Program-made: the position numbers and the translations under genes | Origin: Bacteroidota bacterium | GTDB lineage: Bacteria; Bacteroidota; Rhodothermia; Rhodothermales; UBA10348 | Assembly: GCA_027620595.1 (NCBI GenBank) | Contig: JAQCDI010000131.1 | Coordinates: 1 to 7,146, forward strand | Reading direction: 5' to 3' | Length of the DNA stretch: 7,146 nt | Part shown: in pieces, positions 1-7,109 of the stretch | How the letters are laid out: every line of letters starts with the position of its first letter | Numbering within the stretch: position 1 is the stretch's first letter | Notes under the pieces: generated by a model | What the model saw: only the letters and a program-made list of their open reading frames with translations | Databases searched by the model: none | What the model was told of the DNA's origin: nothing

Positions 1-55
1 CCCCGCCCTGTTCTTTTCTGGTCATTTCCACGCCGGAAGCAAGCTAAAAGGCGGT

Positions 56-3000
56 TCAACGCCCCGAATGCACCAGGGTCTGGACCGCCTGCCGCCCGCC
101 GGCCTGCAACCTGGCGTAGTAGACACCCGAGGGTAATCCTGGCGCATCGAAGGTCACGCCGTGGGATCCGGCTTCGAGCATCCCATCGATGAGCGTCGCC
201 ACCTCACGTCCCAAGGCATCGTAGATGCGCAACGTCACGCGCCCCGCCTCAGGCACGGACAGCGCAAGCCGCGTCTGTCCGGAAAACGGATTGGGAAACG
301 CTGGTTGCAGTTCGAATTCCGGATCCGACTCGAACGCCTGGTCCTCCGTCTGGGATCGGAAAGAAACGCCGAAGAGGCGCCAGTACTGGGAGGCACTGCC
401 GCCTCCATCCGACGCGGCCAGCAACCGGACCTGCACCTGATCGCCCGCAAAGTCCGTCAGGTCGAAGCGGTCCTGCCGACGCAGCCGGGACCCGGTGAAG
501 GCCGCCCGGCCTTGAAGCGGACTGCCCCCTTCCACACCGGCCGTGCCTGGGTAGCCTCCTTCCGGCTCGAGCGGCTTCCAGCTGGCGCCGTCGTCGTCGG
601 ATACTTCCAGCAGCCCGGCAGCCCCGGCGCCGAATGTGATTTCATGATCGAGGAAAAGCGCCAGATCCAATGCGTTGCTTTCCGTGTCCCGAGGATCCAG
701 TATCAAGCCGGATTGTGCGGAAGCGTCCTCGGTACGGAATATCCAGCCCGCTTGGAGCGGCTCCCAGCTTCCAGAGGCCCAAACGGAGGAAAGCGCCTCG
801 TGGGATCCGAACAGTCGGAACGTGATGAGGAACGGACCGATCACGACATCCTTTCCTGTGGGATCCACGACCCGGATGGTGTAGGTCAGGACATCTCCCG
901 GCTGCCGACCCACCAGGAAATCCGTGGTGGCGGAAAAACGGGTCAAATTGTCGGCGTGCTGGGTCATCCGAACGGCGCTGGGCGGCACGTCCCCTCCCAA
1001 CGACCATTCGAGCCAGACATCCTGGATGCCCAGATCATCCAGCGCACGGATGGAGATGTCGGCTGGAGCAGCCGTCGTGGATTCAATACGCTCGGCAGGT
1101 GGAGCCGTCGTCACTTCCGGGGCGTCGGTGTCCACCTCTGCACCGGTCACCAGCTCCAGCGCATCGATCATCCACCCCACAAAGCGCACCGATTGCCCGG
1201 AATTGCCTGTATCCGTACCAAACACAAAGCGCACCTGAACCCCATCCTCCTGCGGAAGCGGGACGGATACGCGTCGCCATCCGTGGCTGAAACCGCCCCA
1301 GGCATCTGCTCCGGCCAATGGATTCTGCCGATCCATTGCAATTCGGCCGGGATATCCGCCTTCGGGGACCAGGGGACGCCATTCAGGCAACCCGTTGGTC
1401 CGGACCTCGAGCCGTCCTCCATCGAACAGGATTCCGTTCAGTCCGGCTGGATCCATTGGCCCGGTGTGCTCGGTGTCGAAGAAGTGCCAGAATCGAAGCT
1501 TGACCGGATCCACCCGGGCCAGATTGATGGCAGGCAACGCCAGCGTGGACAGGCCCGGATCGGCGGGATAGGCCGCGTCGGGGCGGGTGGCCGCTACCCG
1601 TGAGCCTTCCGGTGTGACCTGCATGCCGAAAGCCGGCGCCCCGAGGGCCCATACCCCCGACGCGGCCACTCCGGACTCCGCTCCTTCGAATCCGAACCGA
1701 TGCAGCACGGAGCCCGCATCAACGCTTCGCTCGACATGGCCCGTCGATGGATACCGCGTCGTGTTGCGACGGGCCGAGGCGTCTTCTGCCTCGAGGTAGT
1801 ACCGAACCTGACTCCCGTGCTCAATGAGAGACAACGGCACCGGGAATTCCACGGAAAAGGCGCCGTTTCCTTGCCCGATCTCGGCGGAGCCGGTCGCCAA
1901 TTCCACGCCATCTGGATCCAGGACGTACCAGAAGAAGCGAATGGAAGCCACACCGAAATTGTCTTGGGCCACTCCACTCAGGAGCGGAGGCCAGGCAAGG
2001 AAGGTCACCTCGGCCGGAGGATCGTGCTCCAGGAAAGGGGCCTCAGTATCCAAACCGACAACAAAATGATGTGGGACTGTGGGGGCGGTCGCCGGCTCCA
2101 CCGTTTCATTGCCCGATTGATCCCGGGCGCGCAGGTAGTAGAAAACCGTATCCATCTGGGCAGGCAAGTGGAGCTCTCCGTTGAACACCTCGGGCTGACC
2201 CGGATCGGCCACCATGGAGACCACCGTCTGGGCAAAGGTTCGCCCGTAATACACCAACTCTACCTCTGCGACGGAGGCAGAAATCCCCCGCACTGTGGCC
2301 GTAACCGGAATCGCGGTGCCCGACAGTTCCGTACTCAGGAGCGGCTCGTGGTCCACCAACGGGCCATAGGTCCCCGCGTCCACCAGCCCCCGGGCCGAGA
2401 AAATGCGGATCAGCACATCGGCGTGGGTCCCGTCGAAGTAGTCGAGATCGGCCTGGACTACGGCCCTGGCCGCATCGGCAAAGGTCGAAGCACCCTCCAG
2501 ATAGTAGTGGGAATGCAATACCAGGCGATCCGTGAGATCCCGCCCCAGTTCATCCCACACCTCCATGAGGGTCGTGGCCCACATTCGGCCGTCATCGTGG
2601 ATGCTGCACGATCCGGAACCCGTGGTCACACACACATCCTGGGGATAGATGCCGGCATGGTCGAGATACCGCCCCGACCACAGGGAGCCCTCACCACTGT
2701 CCCAGAGGAATACCCACCGCCAATCGGTCCGGGACGCCTGGCCCGTTTCAACAAGATGCCGATAGTAGGAGGCCTGCCAGTAGTCGGAAAACCCTTCATG
2801 CAGCGCCCGGCCTTCCAGAAAGGCCAGCAGACCCGGCGCCGCGGCATTGAGCAGGGCATGTCCGTATTCATGGATCAGCACCGATGGGTCTTCCGCGTCG
2901 TCCACCCCTCCGGTCCCGAACATGATGAGATTGCGGTCCGGGAAATAGAAGGAATCATCGCGCGTCAGGCCCTGTGGATTGACATCCACTCCGTTCTGCT

Positions 3001-4069
3001 GCAGGTCATCAAACCCGAGCGACTGGACATAGCGCTGGTTCCTGTCGATGTGATAGTAGGCATTGACCGCCTCGAAGCGATCGTCGGCGCGGAAGAAGAA
3101 GAAGTCGTCCGGGCCGTCCATGGCCGGAGGTGCATACACCTCCGTGCCCGACGTATTCCGACCCACGATGCGCACATAGGGGCCTTCCAGGACCCACTTC
3201 CCTTCCGGGTTCTGGCTGATTCCAGGCAGGGTAACCACTTTGCGGACGGCATCCAGGGCCGGGTTCGTGGCGTCGTCGTCATCCACATACGGAGGACCGT
3301 ATGCCGCGCCCGAGACAAACAGTGGATCGGGGTCGAACACATATCCGGAGCCGTCCGTGCGGGACCGGGACTGGCGCGGGTCATGCTTTGCCAAGGCCAC
3401 ATCCATCCAGGAGATGACCTCTCCGTTCATGGCGTCCACGACCACCCGGTATTCCGCAGGCTCTTGGTGCGGCCAGACCACCAGTTCCCACGCCAGGATT
3501 GGTCGGGAAGGGTCATGCACCACCAGGCGCGGTGTGGAATGGGCCCCCGCACCTTCGGCCAATGACTGTAAAGCTGCCTGGGCGGCTTGGTCGGCCGAAC
3601 GCCGGGGGACGATATCGAAAGCAGCAGGATCTGCCTGGACTGGTTCGAACGCACTTGTGACGAACGTCACCCCCCCGGATGCATCGGTGTTCACCTTCAC
3701 CGTCCGACCCGAAACAGGAATCCCCCTGAATATCTGTTCCCAGGTCTGGTGGCCGCTCCTGGCTCTTCTGGACTCGGAAACCAGACGCAGATCGTCCAGC
3801 GTCGTGCTCCATTTCCCTTCCTGCGCAGCGCGTCGGAGGAATTCCTGTGGCCGGACCTCTCCGTAGGTCTTCTGCGGATCATACCAGGCCCGCGTGACCT
3901 TCGTCTCCATGTCCACCCGGCCCATGACCGAAGGAACCGTGCGGATAGAGGCGGTGGTCTCTTTCCTGGCCAGGACGGACTGGTCCTGCCCGGACGCGGG
4001 TCCCGCTCCCAGCAGGACGGCAAGCGCCGTCAGGCACACCCATCGGCGCGGCGACAAATGGACAGGCAT
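56..4069 (-). CDS. Secreted M36 (fungalysin-like) zinc metalloprotease with T9SS C-terminal sorting domain
   Basis: Predicted exported endopeptidase of the M36/gluzincin type; the substrate is unknown. I chose the ATG at 4069 (1337 aa) because it begins a normal signal peptide: a basic stretch SPRR, a hydrophobic core, and a small-residue end PASG near residue 27. A TTG at 4090 would add 7 residues; neither start has a Shine-Dalgarno. Residues ~65-145 resemble an FTP propeptide (FRGIPVSGRTVKV) and ~155-225 a PepSY-like segment. The catalytic domain spans ~230-570: HEYGH at 400-404, third ligand Glu425 in HEGFSDYW, and the M36-like GRMWATTLMEVWDELG at ~494-509. Ig-like modules lie at ~575-673, ~674-783 and ~980-1085, jelly-roll modules at ~784-975 and ~1088-1241, and the sorting domain at ~1252-1337 (PAFPNPFSG ... 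LRIYDALGREVATL ... LPSGVYYARLQ). The order fits autoprocessing of a secreted zymogen, then export through T9SS and surface attachment or release. It follows metK by 77 bases on the same strand; cotranscription is possible but unproven. Family and secretion route are fairly sure; substrate and physiological role are not. Confidence 0.88.
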   Translation of the reverse strand: MPVHLSPRRWVCLTALAVLLGAGPASGQDQSVLARKETTASIRTVPSVMGRVDMETKVTRAWYDPQKTYGEVRPQEFLRRAAQEGKWSTTLDDLRLVSESRRARSGHQTWEQIFRGIPVSGRTVKVNTDASGGVTFVTSAFEPVQADPAAFDIVPRRSADQAAQAALQSLAEGAGAHSTPRLVVHDPSRPILAWELVVWPHQEPAEYRVVVDAMNGEVISWMDVALAKHDPRQSRSRTDGSGYVFDPDPLFVSGAAYGPPYVDDDDATNPALDAVRKVVTLPGISQNPEGKWVLEGPYVRIVGRNTSGTEVYAPPAMDGPDDFFFFRADDRFEAVNAYYHIDRNQRYVQSLGFDDLQQNGVDVNPQGLTRDDSFYFPDRNLIMFGTGGVDDAEDPSVLIHEYGHALLNAAAPGLLAFLEGRALHEGFSDYWQASYYRHLVETGQASRTDWRWVFLWDSGEGSLWSGRYLDHAGIYPQDVCVTTGSGSCSIHDDGRMWATTLMEVWDELGRDLTDRLVLHSHYYLEGASTFADAARAVVQADLDYFDGTHADVLIRIFSARGLVDAGTYGPLVDHEPLLSTELSGTAIPVTATVRGISASVAEVELVYYGRTFAQTVVSMVADPGQPEVFNGELHLPAQMDTVFYYLRARDQSGNETVEPATAPTVPHHFVVGLDTEAPFLEHDPPAEVTFLAWPPLLSGVAQDNFGVASIRFFWYVLDPDGVELATGSAEIGQGNGAFSVEFPVPLSLIEHGSQVRYYLEAEDASARRNTTRYPSTGHVERSVDAGSVLHRFGFEGAESGVAASGVWALGAPAFGMQVTPEGSRVAATRPDAAYPADPGLSTLALPAINLARVDPVKLRFWHFFDTEHTGPMDPAGLNGILFDGGRLEVRTNGLPEWRPLVPEGGYPGRIAMDRQNPLAGADAWGGFSHGWRRVSVPLPQEDGVQVRFVFGTDTGNSGQSVRFVGWMIDALELVTGAEVDTDAPEVTTAPPAERIESTTAAPADISIRALDDLGIQDVWLEWSLGGDVPPSAVRMTQHADNLTRFSATTDFLVGRQPGDVLTYTIRVVDPTGKDVVIGPFLITFRLFGSHEALSSVWASGSWEPLQAGWIFRTEDASAQSGLILDPRDTESNALDLALFLDHEITFGAGAAGLLEVSDDDGASWKPLEPEGGYPGTAGVEGGSPLQGRAAFTGSRLRRQDRFDLTDFAGDQVQVRLLAASDGGGSASQYWRLFGVSFRSQTEDQAFESDPEFELQPAFPNPFSGQTRLALSVPEAGRVTLRIYDALGREVATLIDGMLEAGSHGVTFDAPGLPSGVYYARLQAGGRQAVQTLVHSGR
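59..316 (-). other. Type IX secretion C-terminal sorting domain (protein region)
   Basis: This stretch encodes about the last 86 residues of the protease. It shows the hallmarks of the type A T9SS/Por sorting domain: an N-terminal PNPF motif, alternating beta strands, the central IYDALGREVATL strand-turn, and the GLPSGVYYARLQAGG motif ahead of the final strand. In known systems this domain targets a protein that has crossed the inner membrane by Sec to the outer-membrane translocon, and is usually removed on export. It implies that the host genome encodes the T9SS machinery, none of which is in this window. Confidence 0.88.
347..2050 (-). repeat. Diverged tandem duplication of an Ig-like plus jelly-roll module pair inside the protease
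   Basis: Two protein-level repeat units follow each other. Unit A is residues ~674-975 (2050 to ~1145) and unit B ~980-1241 (~1132 to 347). Each opens with an Ig-like domain with a matching start, DTEAP...PPAE in A and DTDAP...PPAE in B. Each Ig-like domain has a matching late strand, QVRYYLEAEDASARR in A and DVLTYTIRVVDPTGK in B. Each pair continues into a jelly-roll domain with a shared W-[RK]-P-L-x-PEGGYPG motif (PEGGYPG at 1346-1366 in A, 545-565 in B), followed about 8 residues later by [NS]PL-x-G. The DNA copies are clearly diverged, so the duplication is old. These modules probably bind substrate or carbohydrate, or act as spacers; that role is inferred from similar secreted proteases. 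Confidence 0.7.
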
Positions 4070-4146
4070 GGACAAGGTCCGGATGGTCAACGGATCAGAA
4101 TGTTTCGTCGGCTGAAGTCAGTACTCCAACCGTGCGGTATCCGTTC

Positions 4147-5316
4147 TCAGGCCATGGACGCGGCAATGGATTTGAGGTCGTCGACCCGATTGAGCGCTTC
4201 CCAGGAGAATTCGTTGCGACCGAAATGCCCGTAGGCAGCGGTCTTCACGTATCCGGGCTTCAGCAGATCCAGGTTCTGGATGATGGCCTTGGGGCGGAGG
4301 TCGAATGCTTCTTTCACGATATACACCAGACGCTCGTCCGGTACCCGCCCCGTGCCATAGGAGTCCACATGGATCGAAATCGGATCCGCAACGCCAATGG
4401 CGTAGGCAACCTGCACAAGTACTTCGTCAGCCAGATCGGCACCGACAAGGTTCTTGGCCACGTGCCGTGCCGCATAGGCAGCGCTGCGGTCCACCTTGGA
4501 TGGATCCTTGCCGGAGAACGCTCCGCCCCCATGCGCGCCCTTGCCGCCGTAGGTGTCCACGATGATCTTGCGACCCGTCAATCCGGTGTCGCCATGGGGG
4601 CCACCGATGATGAACTGACCGGTGGGATTCACGTGGAGGATCAGATTGTCGTCAATCAGGTCCGACGGAATGATCCGGAGGATCAGGTGCTCGCGCACGT
4701 CTTTCTTGATCGTTTTCACCTCGACGCCCGGCCCGTGCTGGGTGGACACCACCACGGTGTGCACACGACGGATCGTCTTGCCGTCATTCTCATATTCCAC
4801 CGTCACCTGCGCCTTGGAATCCGGCCGCAGGTACGGCATGATCTTTTCCCGCTTACGGATGTGTGCCAGTTCGCGCATCAGGCCGTGGGAAAAGCTGAGC
4901 GCCATCGGCATCAGGTGCTCCGTCTCCCGCGTGGCATAGCCGAACATCATTCCCTGATCCCCGGCGCCCTGGTCCAGGTGCAATCCACGGTGGGCATCCA
5001 CGCCCTGGGCAATGTCGGAGCTCTGTTCGTGGATCGTGGCCAACACACCACAGGAATCTGCGTCAAACCGCAATGCGGGATCCGTGTATCCGATGTCCCG
5101 GATCACACCGCGGGCCACTTCCTGCACATCGACGTAGGCTTCGGTCGTAACCTCGCCGGAAAGCACCACGAGACCTGTGGTCACGAGCGTTTCGACAGCC
5201 ACCCGGCTGTTCGGATCCTGCGTAAGCATGGCATCCAGGACGGCGTCGGAAATCTGGTCCGCCACCTTGTCGGGATGGCCTTCGGAAACGGACTCGGAGG
5301 AGTACAGGAAAGACAT
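4147..5316 (-). CDS. metK: S-adenosylmethionine synthetase (methionine adenosyltransferase)
   Basis: Cytosolic enzyme that makes S-adenosylmethionine from methionine and ATP, releasing phosphate and pyrophosphate; it supplies the cell's main methyl donor. The 389-aa length matches the bacterial family (about 380-400). All signatures are present: SESVSEGHPDKVADQISDA at residues 7-25 with the catalytic His14 and metal ligand Asp16, the ATP-binding GAGDQGMMFGYAT at 117-129, and the glycine-rich GGGAFSGKDPSKVDRS at 263-278. The C-terminal AYGHFGR at 361-367 is also typical. The ATG at 5316 matches the usual N-terminus; there is no Shine-Dalgarno in front of it. It is transcribed divergently from acpP across 244 bases and lies upstream of the secreted protease. 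I saw no SAM riboswitch in its leader. No truncation or unusual residue was noticed. Confidence 0.98.
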   Translation of the reverse strand: MSFLYSSESVSEGHPDKVADQISDAVLDAMLTQDPNSRVAVETLVTTGLVVLSGEVTTEAYVDVQEVARGVIRDIGYTDPALRFDADSCGVLATIHEQSSDIAQGVDAHRGLHLDQGAGDQGMMFGYATRETEHLMPMALSFSHGLMRELAHIRKREKIMPYLRPDSKAQVTVEYENDGKTIRRVHTVVVSTQHGPGVEVKTIKKDVREHLILRIIPSDLIDDNLILHVNPTGQFIIGGPHGDTGLTGRKIIVDTYGGKGAHGGGAFSGKDPSKVDRSAAYAARHVAKNLVGADLADEVLVQVAYAIGVADPISIHVDSYGTGRVPDERLVYIVKEAFDLRPKAIIQNLDLLKPGYVKTAAYGHFGRNEFSWEALNRVDDLKSIAASMA

Positions 5317-5434
5317 GAAATTCTAAGCTTGGAACATTGGGGAGTGCCTCATTGGAATCAGCCCGATCAAACGCCCGGCCGTAACGGATGATTCCCGGTC
5401 ATTACGAAGGTTGGGTCAAGTGATGGCCGGCAAA

Positions 5435-5465
5435 TTGCTTCTGCTCGGCAGACAGCGTAGTTTTC
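5435..5465 (+). promoter_or_regulatory. Candidate Bacteroidota-type promoter for acpP
   Basis: TTG at 5435-5437 and TAGTTTTC at 5458-5465 are separated by 20 bases. This resembles the primary sigma-factor promoter described for Bacteroides (TTG near -33, TAnnTTTG near -7), with one mismatch in the last base of the -7 box. Transcription would start around 5470-5474, about 90 bases ahead of the acpP start codon. No better candidate is visible on this strand. This rests on motif resemblance only. Confidence 0.35.
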
Positions 5466-5473
5466 GGGTTTGC

Positions 5474-5513
5474 AGGGCTCCGTAGCCGCACCTTGCGGAC
5501 CACTCGGAGCCCT
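5474..5513 (+). other. Strong nested stem-loop in the acpP leader
   Basis: A perfect 9-bp inverted repeat, AGGGCTCCG (5474-5482) and CGGAGCCCT (5505-5513), encloses a second perfect stem, CCGCA (5486-5490) and TGCGG (5494-5498), with a 3-base loop. It lies between the candidate promoter and the acpP ribosome binding site, so its 5' arm would begin almost at the transcript start. Neither strand shows a U-tract after the stem, so it is not an ordinary intrinsic terminator. Possible roles are a 5' stabilising hairpin, a translational control element, or a DNA-level operator or cruciform. The structure is seen directly; the role is inference. Confidence 0.6.
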
Positions 5514-5548
5514 CAGGACTTAGGTCCGTGGTACACCATCCACTTTCT

Positions 5549-5553
5549 GGAGA
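5549..5553 (+). promoter_or_regulatory. Ribosome binding site of acpP
   Basis: GGAGA lies 7 bases before the ATG at 5561. It is the only clear Shine-Dalgarno in the window. It supports starting ACP at 5561 and not at the in-frame GTG at 5528, whose extra 11 residues are not part of the ACP family. Confidence 0.75.
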
Positions 5554-5560
5554 ACAGGTT

Positions 5561-5797
5561 ATGTCCGATATCGCAGCCAAGGTACAGTCGATCATCGTTG
5601 AGAAACTGGGCGTTGATGAAGCCGATATTACAAATGATGCATCGTTCACCAACGACCTGGGAGCAGACTCCCTTGACACGGTAGAACTCATCATGGAGTT
5701 CGAAAAGGAATTCGATATCACGATTCCTGACGAGGATGCTGAAAAGATTGCCACCGTTGGCGACGCAGTATCCTACCTGACCGAAAAGTCGGCCTGA
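5561..5797 (+). CDS. acpP: Acyl carrier protein
   Basis: Small acidic cytosolic carrier of acyl intermediates in type II fatty acid synthesis, and a donor for phospholipid and lipid A acylation. The 78-aa length is standard. The phosphopantetheine attachment site is Ser37 in DLGADSLDTVELIMEFE (residues 32-48), equal to Ser36 of the mature E. coli protein. Helix III is present as IPDEDAEKIATVGDAVSYL (55-73). The start is fixed by family length and by the GGAGA site just upstream. fabF follows after 52 bases on the same strand, the conserved acpP-fabF arrangement, so the two are probably cotranscribed. A candidate promoter and a strong stem-loop lie upstream. Holo-ACP formation needs a phosphopantetheinyl transferase, which is not in the window. 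Confidence 0.98.
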   Translation: MSDIAAKVQSIIVEKLGVDEADITNDASFTNDLGADSLDTVELIMEFEKEFDITIPDEDAEKIATVGDAVSYLTEKSA

Positions 5798-5849
5798 CCC
5801 GACCTTTCGTCCCCTTTCTCCTTCCTCTCGCGCAACCCTTCTTGATCGC
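5798..5849 (+). promoter_or_regulatory. Pyrimidine-rich acpP-fabF spacer without Shine-Dalgarno
   Basis: The 52-base spacer is about 80% C/T and contains an uninterrupted 20-base pyrimidine run at 5810-5829. No purine-rich ribosome binding site precedes the fabF ATG, and no stem-loop terminator separates the genes. fabF translation may therefore use an SD-independent route, for example a protein S1-type contact with pyrimidine-rich RNA, or coupling to acpP. The composition is seen; the mechanism is inferred. Confidence 0.4.
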
Positions 5850-7109
5850 ATGAGTCGAGCCACTCGTCGTGTTGTCGTCACAGGTATGGGCGCCCTGACT
5901 CCCCTGGGCAATGACCCGGTTTCGTTCTGGAATGCCATGATGGCAGGCAAGAGCGGTGCAGGACCCATTACCTATTTTGACACCACCGAATACGCGACCC
6001 GGTTTGCCTGTGAGCTGAAGGATTTCGATGCCGAAGCCCTGCTGGACCGCAAGATTGCACGTCGGCTCGATCCCTTCTGCCAGTACGCCATGGTCGTCGC
6101 CGACCAGGCGCTGGCGGATGCCGGGGTCGACACGGCCAACCTGACGACGGAGCAGCAGGAGCGGATCGGCGTCATTTACGGCTCGGGCATCGGAGGACTT
6201 CAGGTCCTCTTTGATCAGGCGCGGACCCTGTCCAGCGATGGACCGAGACGGGTATCGCCATTCTTCATCCCGATGATGATCCCGGACATCGCTGCCGGCC
6301 AGATCTCGATCCGGCACGGACTCAGGGGGCCCAACTACTCCTGCGTTTCAGCCTGCGCAACGGGAAACAACAACATCGGCGATGCCTTCATGCTCATCCG
6401 GCTCGGCCACATGGACGCGGCGGTCACCGGGGGCAGCGAAGCCAGCATTTCCGAACTGGGCGTGGGTGGATTCAATGCGCTCAAGGCGCTTTCCACCCGG
6501 AACGACGAGCCCGAAAAGGCCTCCCGGCCATTCGACGCCACCCGGGATGGATTCGTGCTTGGAGAAGGTGCCGGAGCACTTTTCATTGAAGAGCTGGAAC
6601 ATGCCAAGGCCCGTGGCGCCCGGATCTATGCCGAGGTCATGGGTGTGGGAATGAGTGGTGACGCCCACCACATTACTGCTCCGGATCCGGAAGGACTGGG
6701 TGCCCGCAACGCCATGATCGCCTCCCTACGGGACGCCGGGTTGAGCACAACCGATGTCGACTACCTCAACATGCACGGTACATCCACCGGGCTGGGTGAC
6801 GTAGCCGAAACCAAGGCAATCAAGGGCGTCTTCGGCGACCACGCCTACAAGATGAACCTGTCCTCAACAAAGAGCATGACAGGTCACTTGCTCGGCGCCG
6901 CCGGTGCGGTCGAAGCCATTGCGGCCATCAAGGCCATCGTCCATCAGACGATTCCTCCGACGATCAACTTCGAGCACCCCGATCCGGATTGTGACCTGAA
7001 CTACACGTTCAACAAACCGGTCCAGCGCGAAGTCAATGTGGCCATGTCCAACGCATTCGGCTTCGGGGGTCACAACACGAGCGTCGTCTTCGCCAAGTAC
7101 GAGGAGTAA
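5850..7109 (+). CDS. fabF: Beta-ketoacyl-ACP synthase II (3-oxoacyl-ACP synthase)
   Basis: Cytosolic condensing enzyme of type II fatty acid synthesis: it joins malonyl-ACP to an acyl-enzyme, releasing CO2 and lengthening the chain by two carbons. The 419-aa length is typical of FabF (about 410-420). The thiolase fold carries the Cys-His-His triad: Cys169 in SCVSACATG, His309 in NMHGTSTG, His346 in KSMTGHLLGAAG, with Lys341 in the same motif. The C-terminal NAFGFGGHN (401-409) holds the acyl-pocket gating Phe. The N-terminus RRVVVTGMGALTPLG is characteristic and supports the ATG at 5850 despite the lack of a Shine-Dalgarno. FabB is less likely because length, motifs and the acpP neighbour match FabF; no chain-length factor features are seen since the catalytic Cys is intact. 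The residue after HGTST is Gly where Pro is common. Confidence 0.97.
   Translation: MSRATRRVVVTGMGALTPLGNDPVSFWNAMMAGKSGAGPITYFDTTEYATRFACELKDFDAEALLDRKIARRLDPFCQYAMVVADQALADAGVDTANLTTEQQERIGVIYGSGIGGLQVLFDQARTLSSDGPRRVSPFFIPMMIPDIAAGQISIRHGLRGPNYSCVSACATGNNNIGDAFMLIRLGHMDAAVTGGSEASISELGVGGFNALKALSTRNDEPEKASRPFDATRDGFVLGEGAGALFIEELEHAKARGARIYAEVMGVGMSGDAHHITAPDPEGLGARNAMIASLRDAGLSTTDVDYLNMHGTSTGLGDVAETKAIKGVFGDHAYKMNLSSTKSMTGHLLGAAGAVEAIAAIKAIVHQTIPPTINFEHPDPDCDLNYTFNKPVQREVNVAMSNAFGFGGHNTSVVFAKYEE

Noticed and set aside
1..55. Possible terminator downstream of the protease
   Set aside because: Only a 4-bp CGCC/GGCG pairing with a long loop is visible, too weak to call.
161..3565. Long plus-strand open frames of 480 and 621 codons opposite the protease
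   Set aside because: They lie wholly antisense to a protein with clear domains from end to end. Their translations are rich in Arg, Gly, His and Pro without motifs, as expected for shadow frames in GC-rich DNA.
4089..4145. 7-bp inverted repeat AACGGAT / ATCCGTT between metK and the protease
   Set aside because: The 43-base loop is long, no T-tract follows, and one arm overlaps the possible TTG start region; a chance pairing of this size is plausible.
5317..5325. TAGAAT on the minus strand as a -10 box for metK
   Set aside because: It matches TATAAT at five of six positions, but lies only 3 bases before the metK ATG, so transcription would start at or inside the codon, and no -35 element is spaced correctly.
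4132..5391. 419-codon plus-strand open frame covering metK
   Set aside because: It is antisense to an unmistakable metK, low in recognisable structure, and without a ribosome binding site; a GC-driven shadow.
5317..5560. SAM riboswitch or other known structured RNA (4.5S, tmRNA, tRNA) in the metK/acpP intergenic region
   Set aside because: Reading both strands I found no SAM-I, SAM-II or SAH-type core, no SRP GGAAGG-type loop and no tRNA T-loop sequence. An Infernal scan against Rfam would be decisive.
5317..5560. Functional link between metK and acpP through acyl-homoserine-lactone synthesis, which uses both SAM and acyl-ACP
   Set aside because: No synthase or receptor gene is present; both neighbours are universal housekeeping genes and their adjacency alone does not support it.
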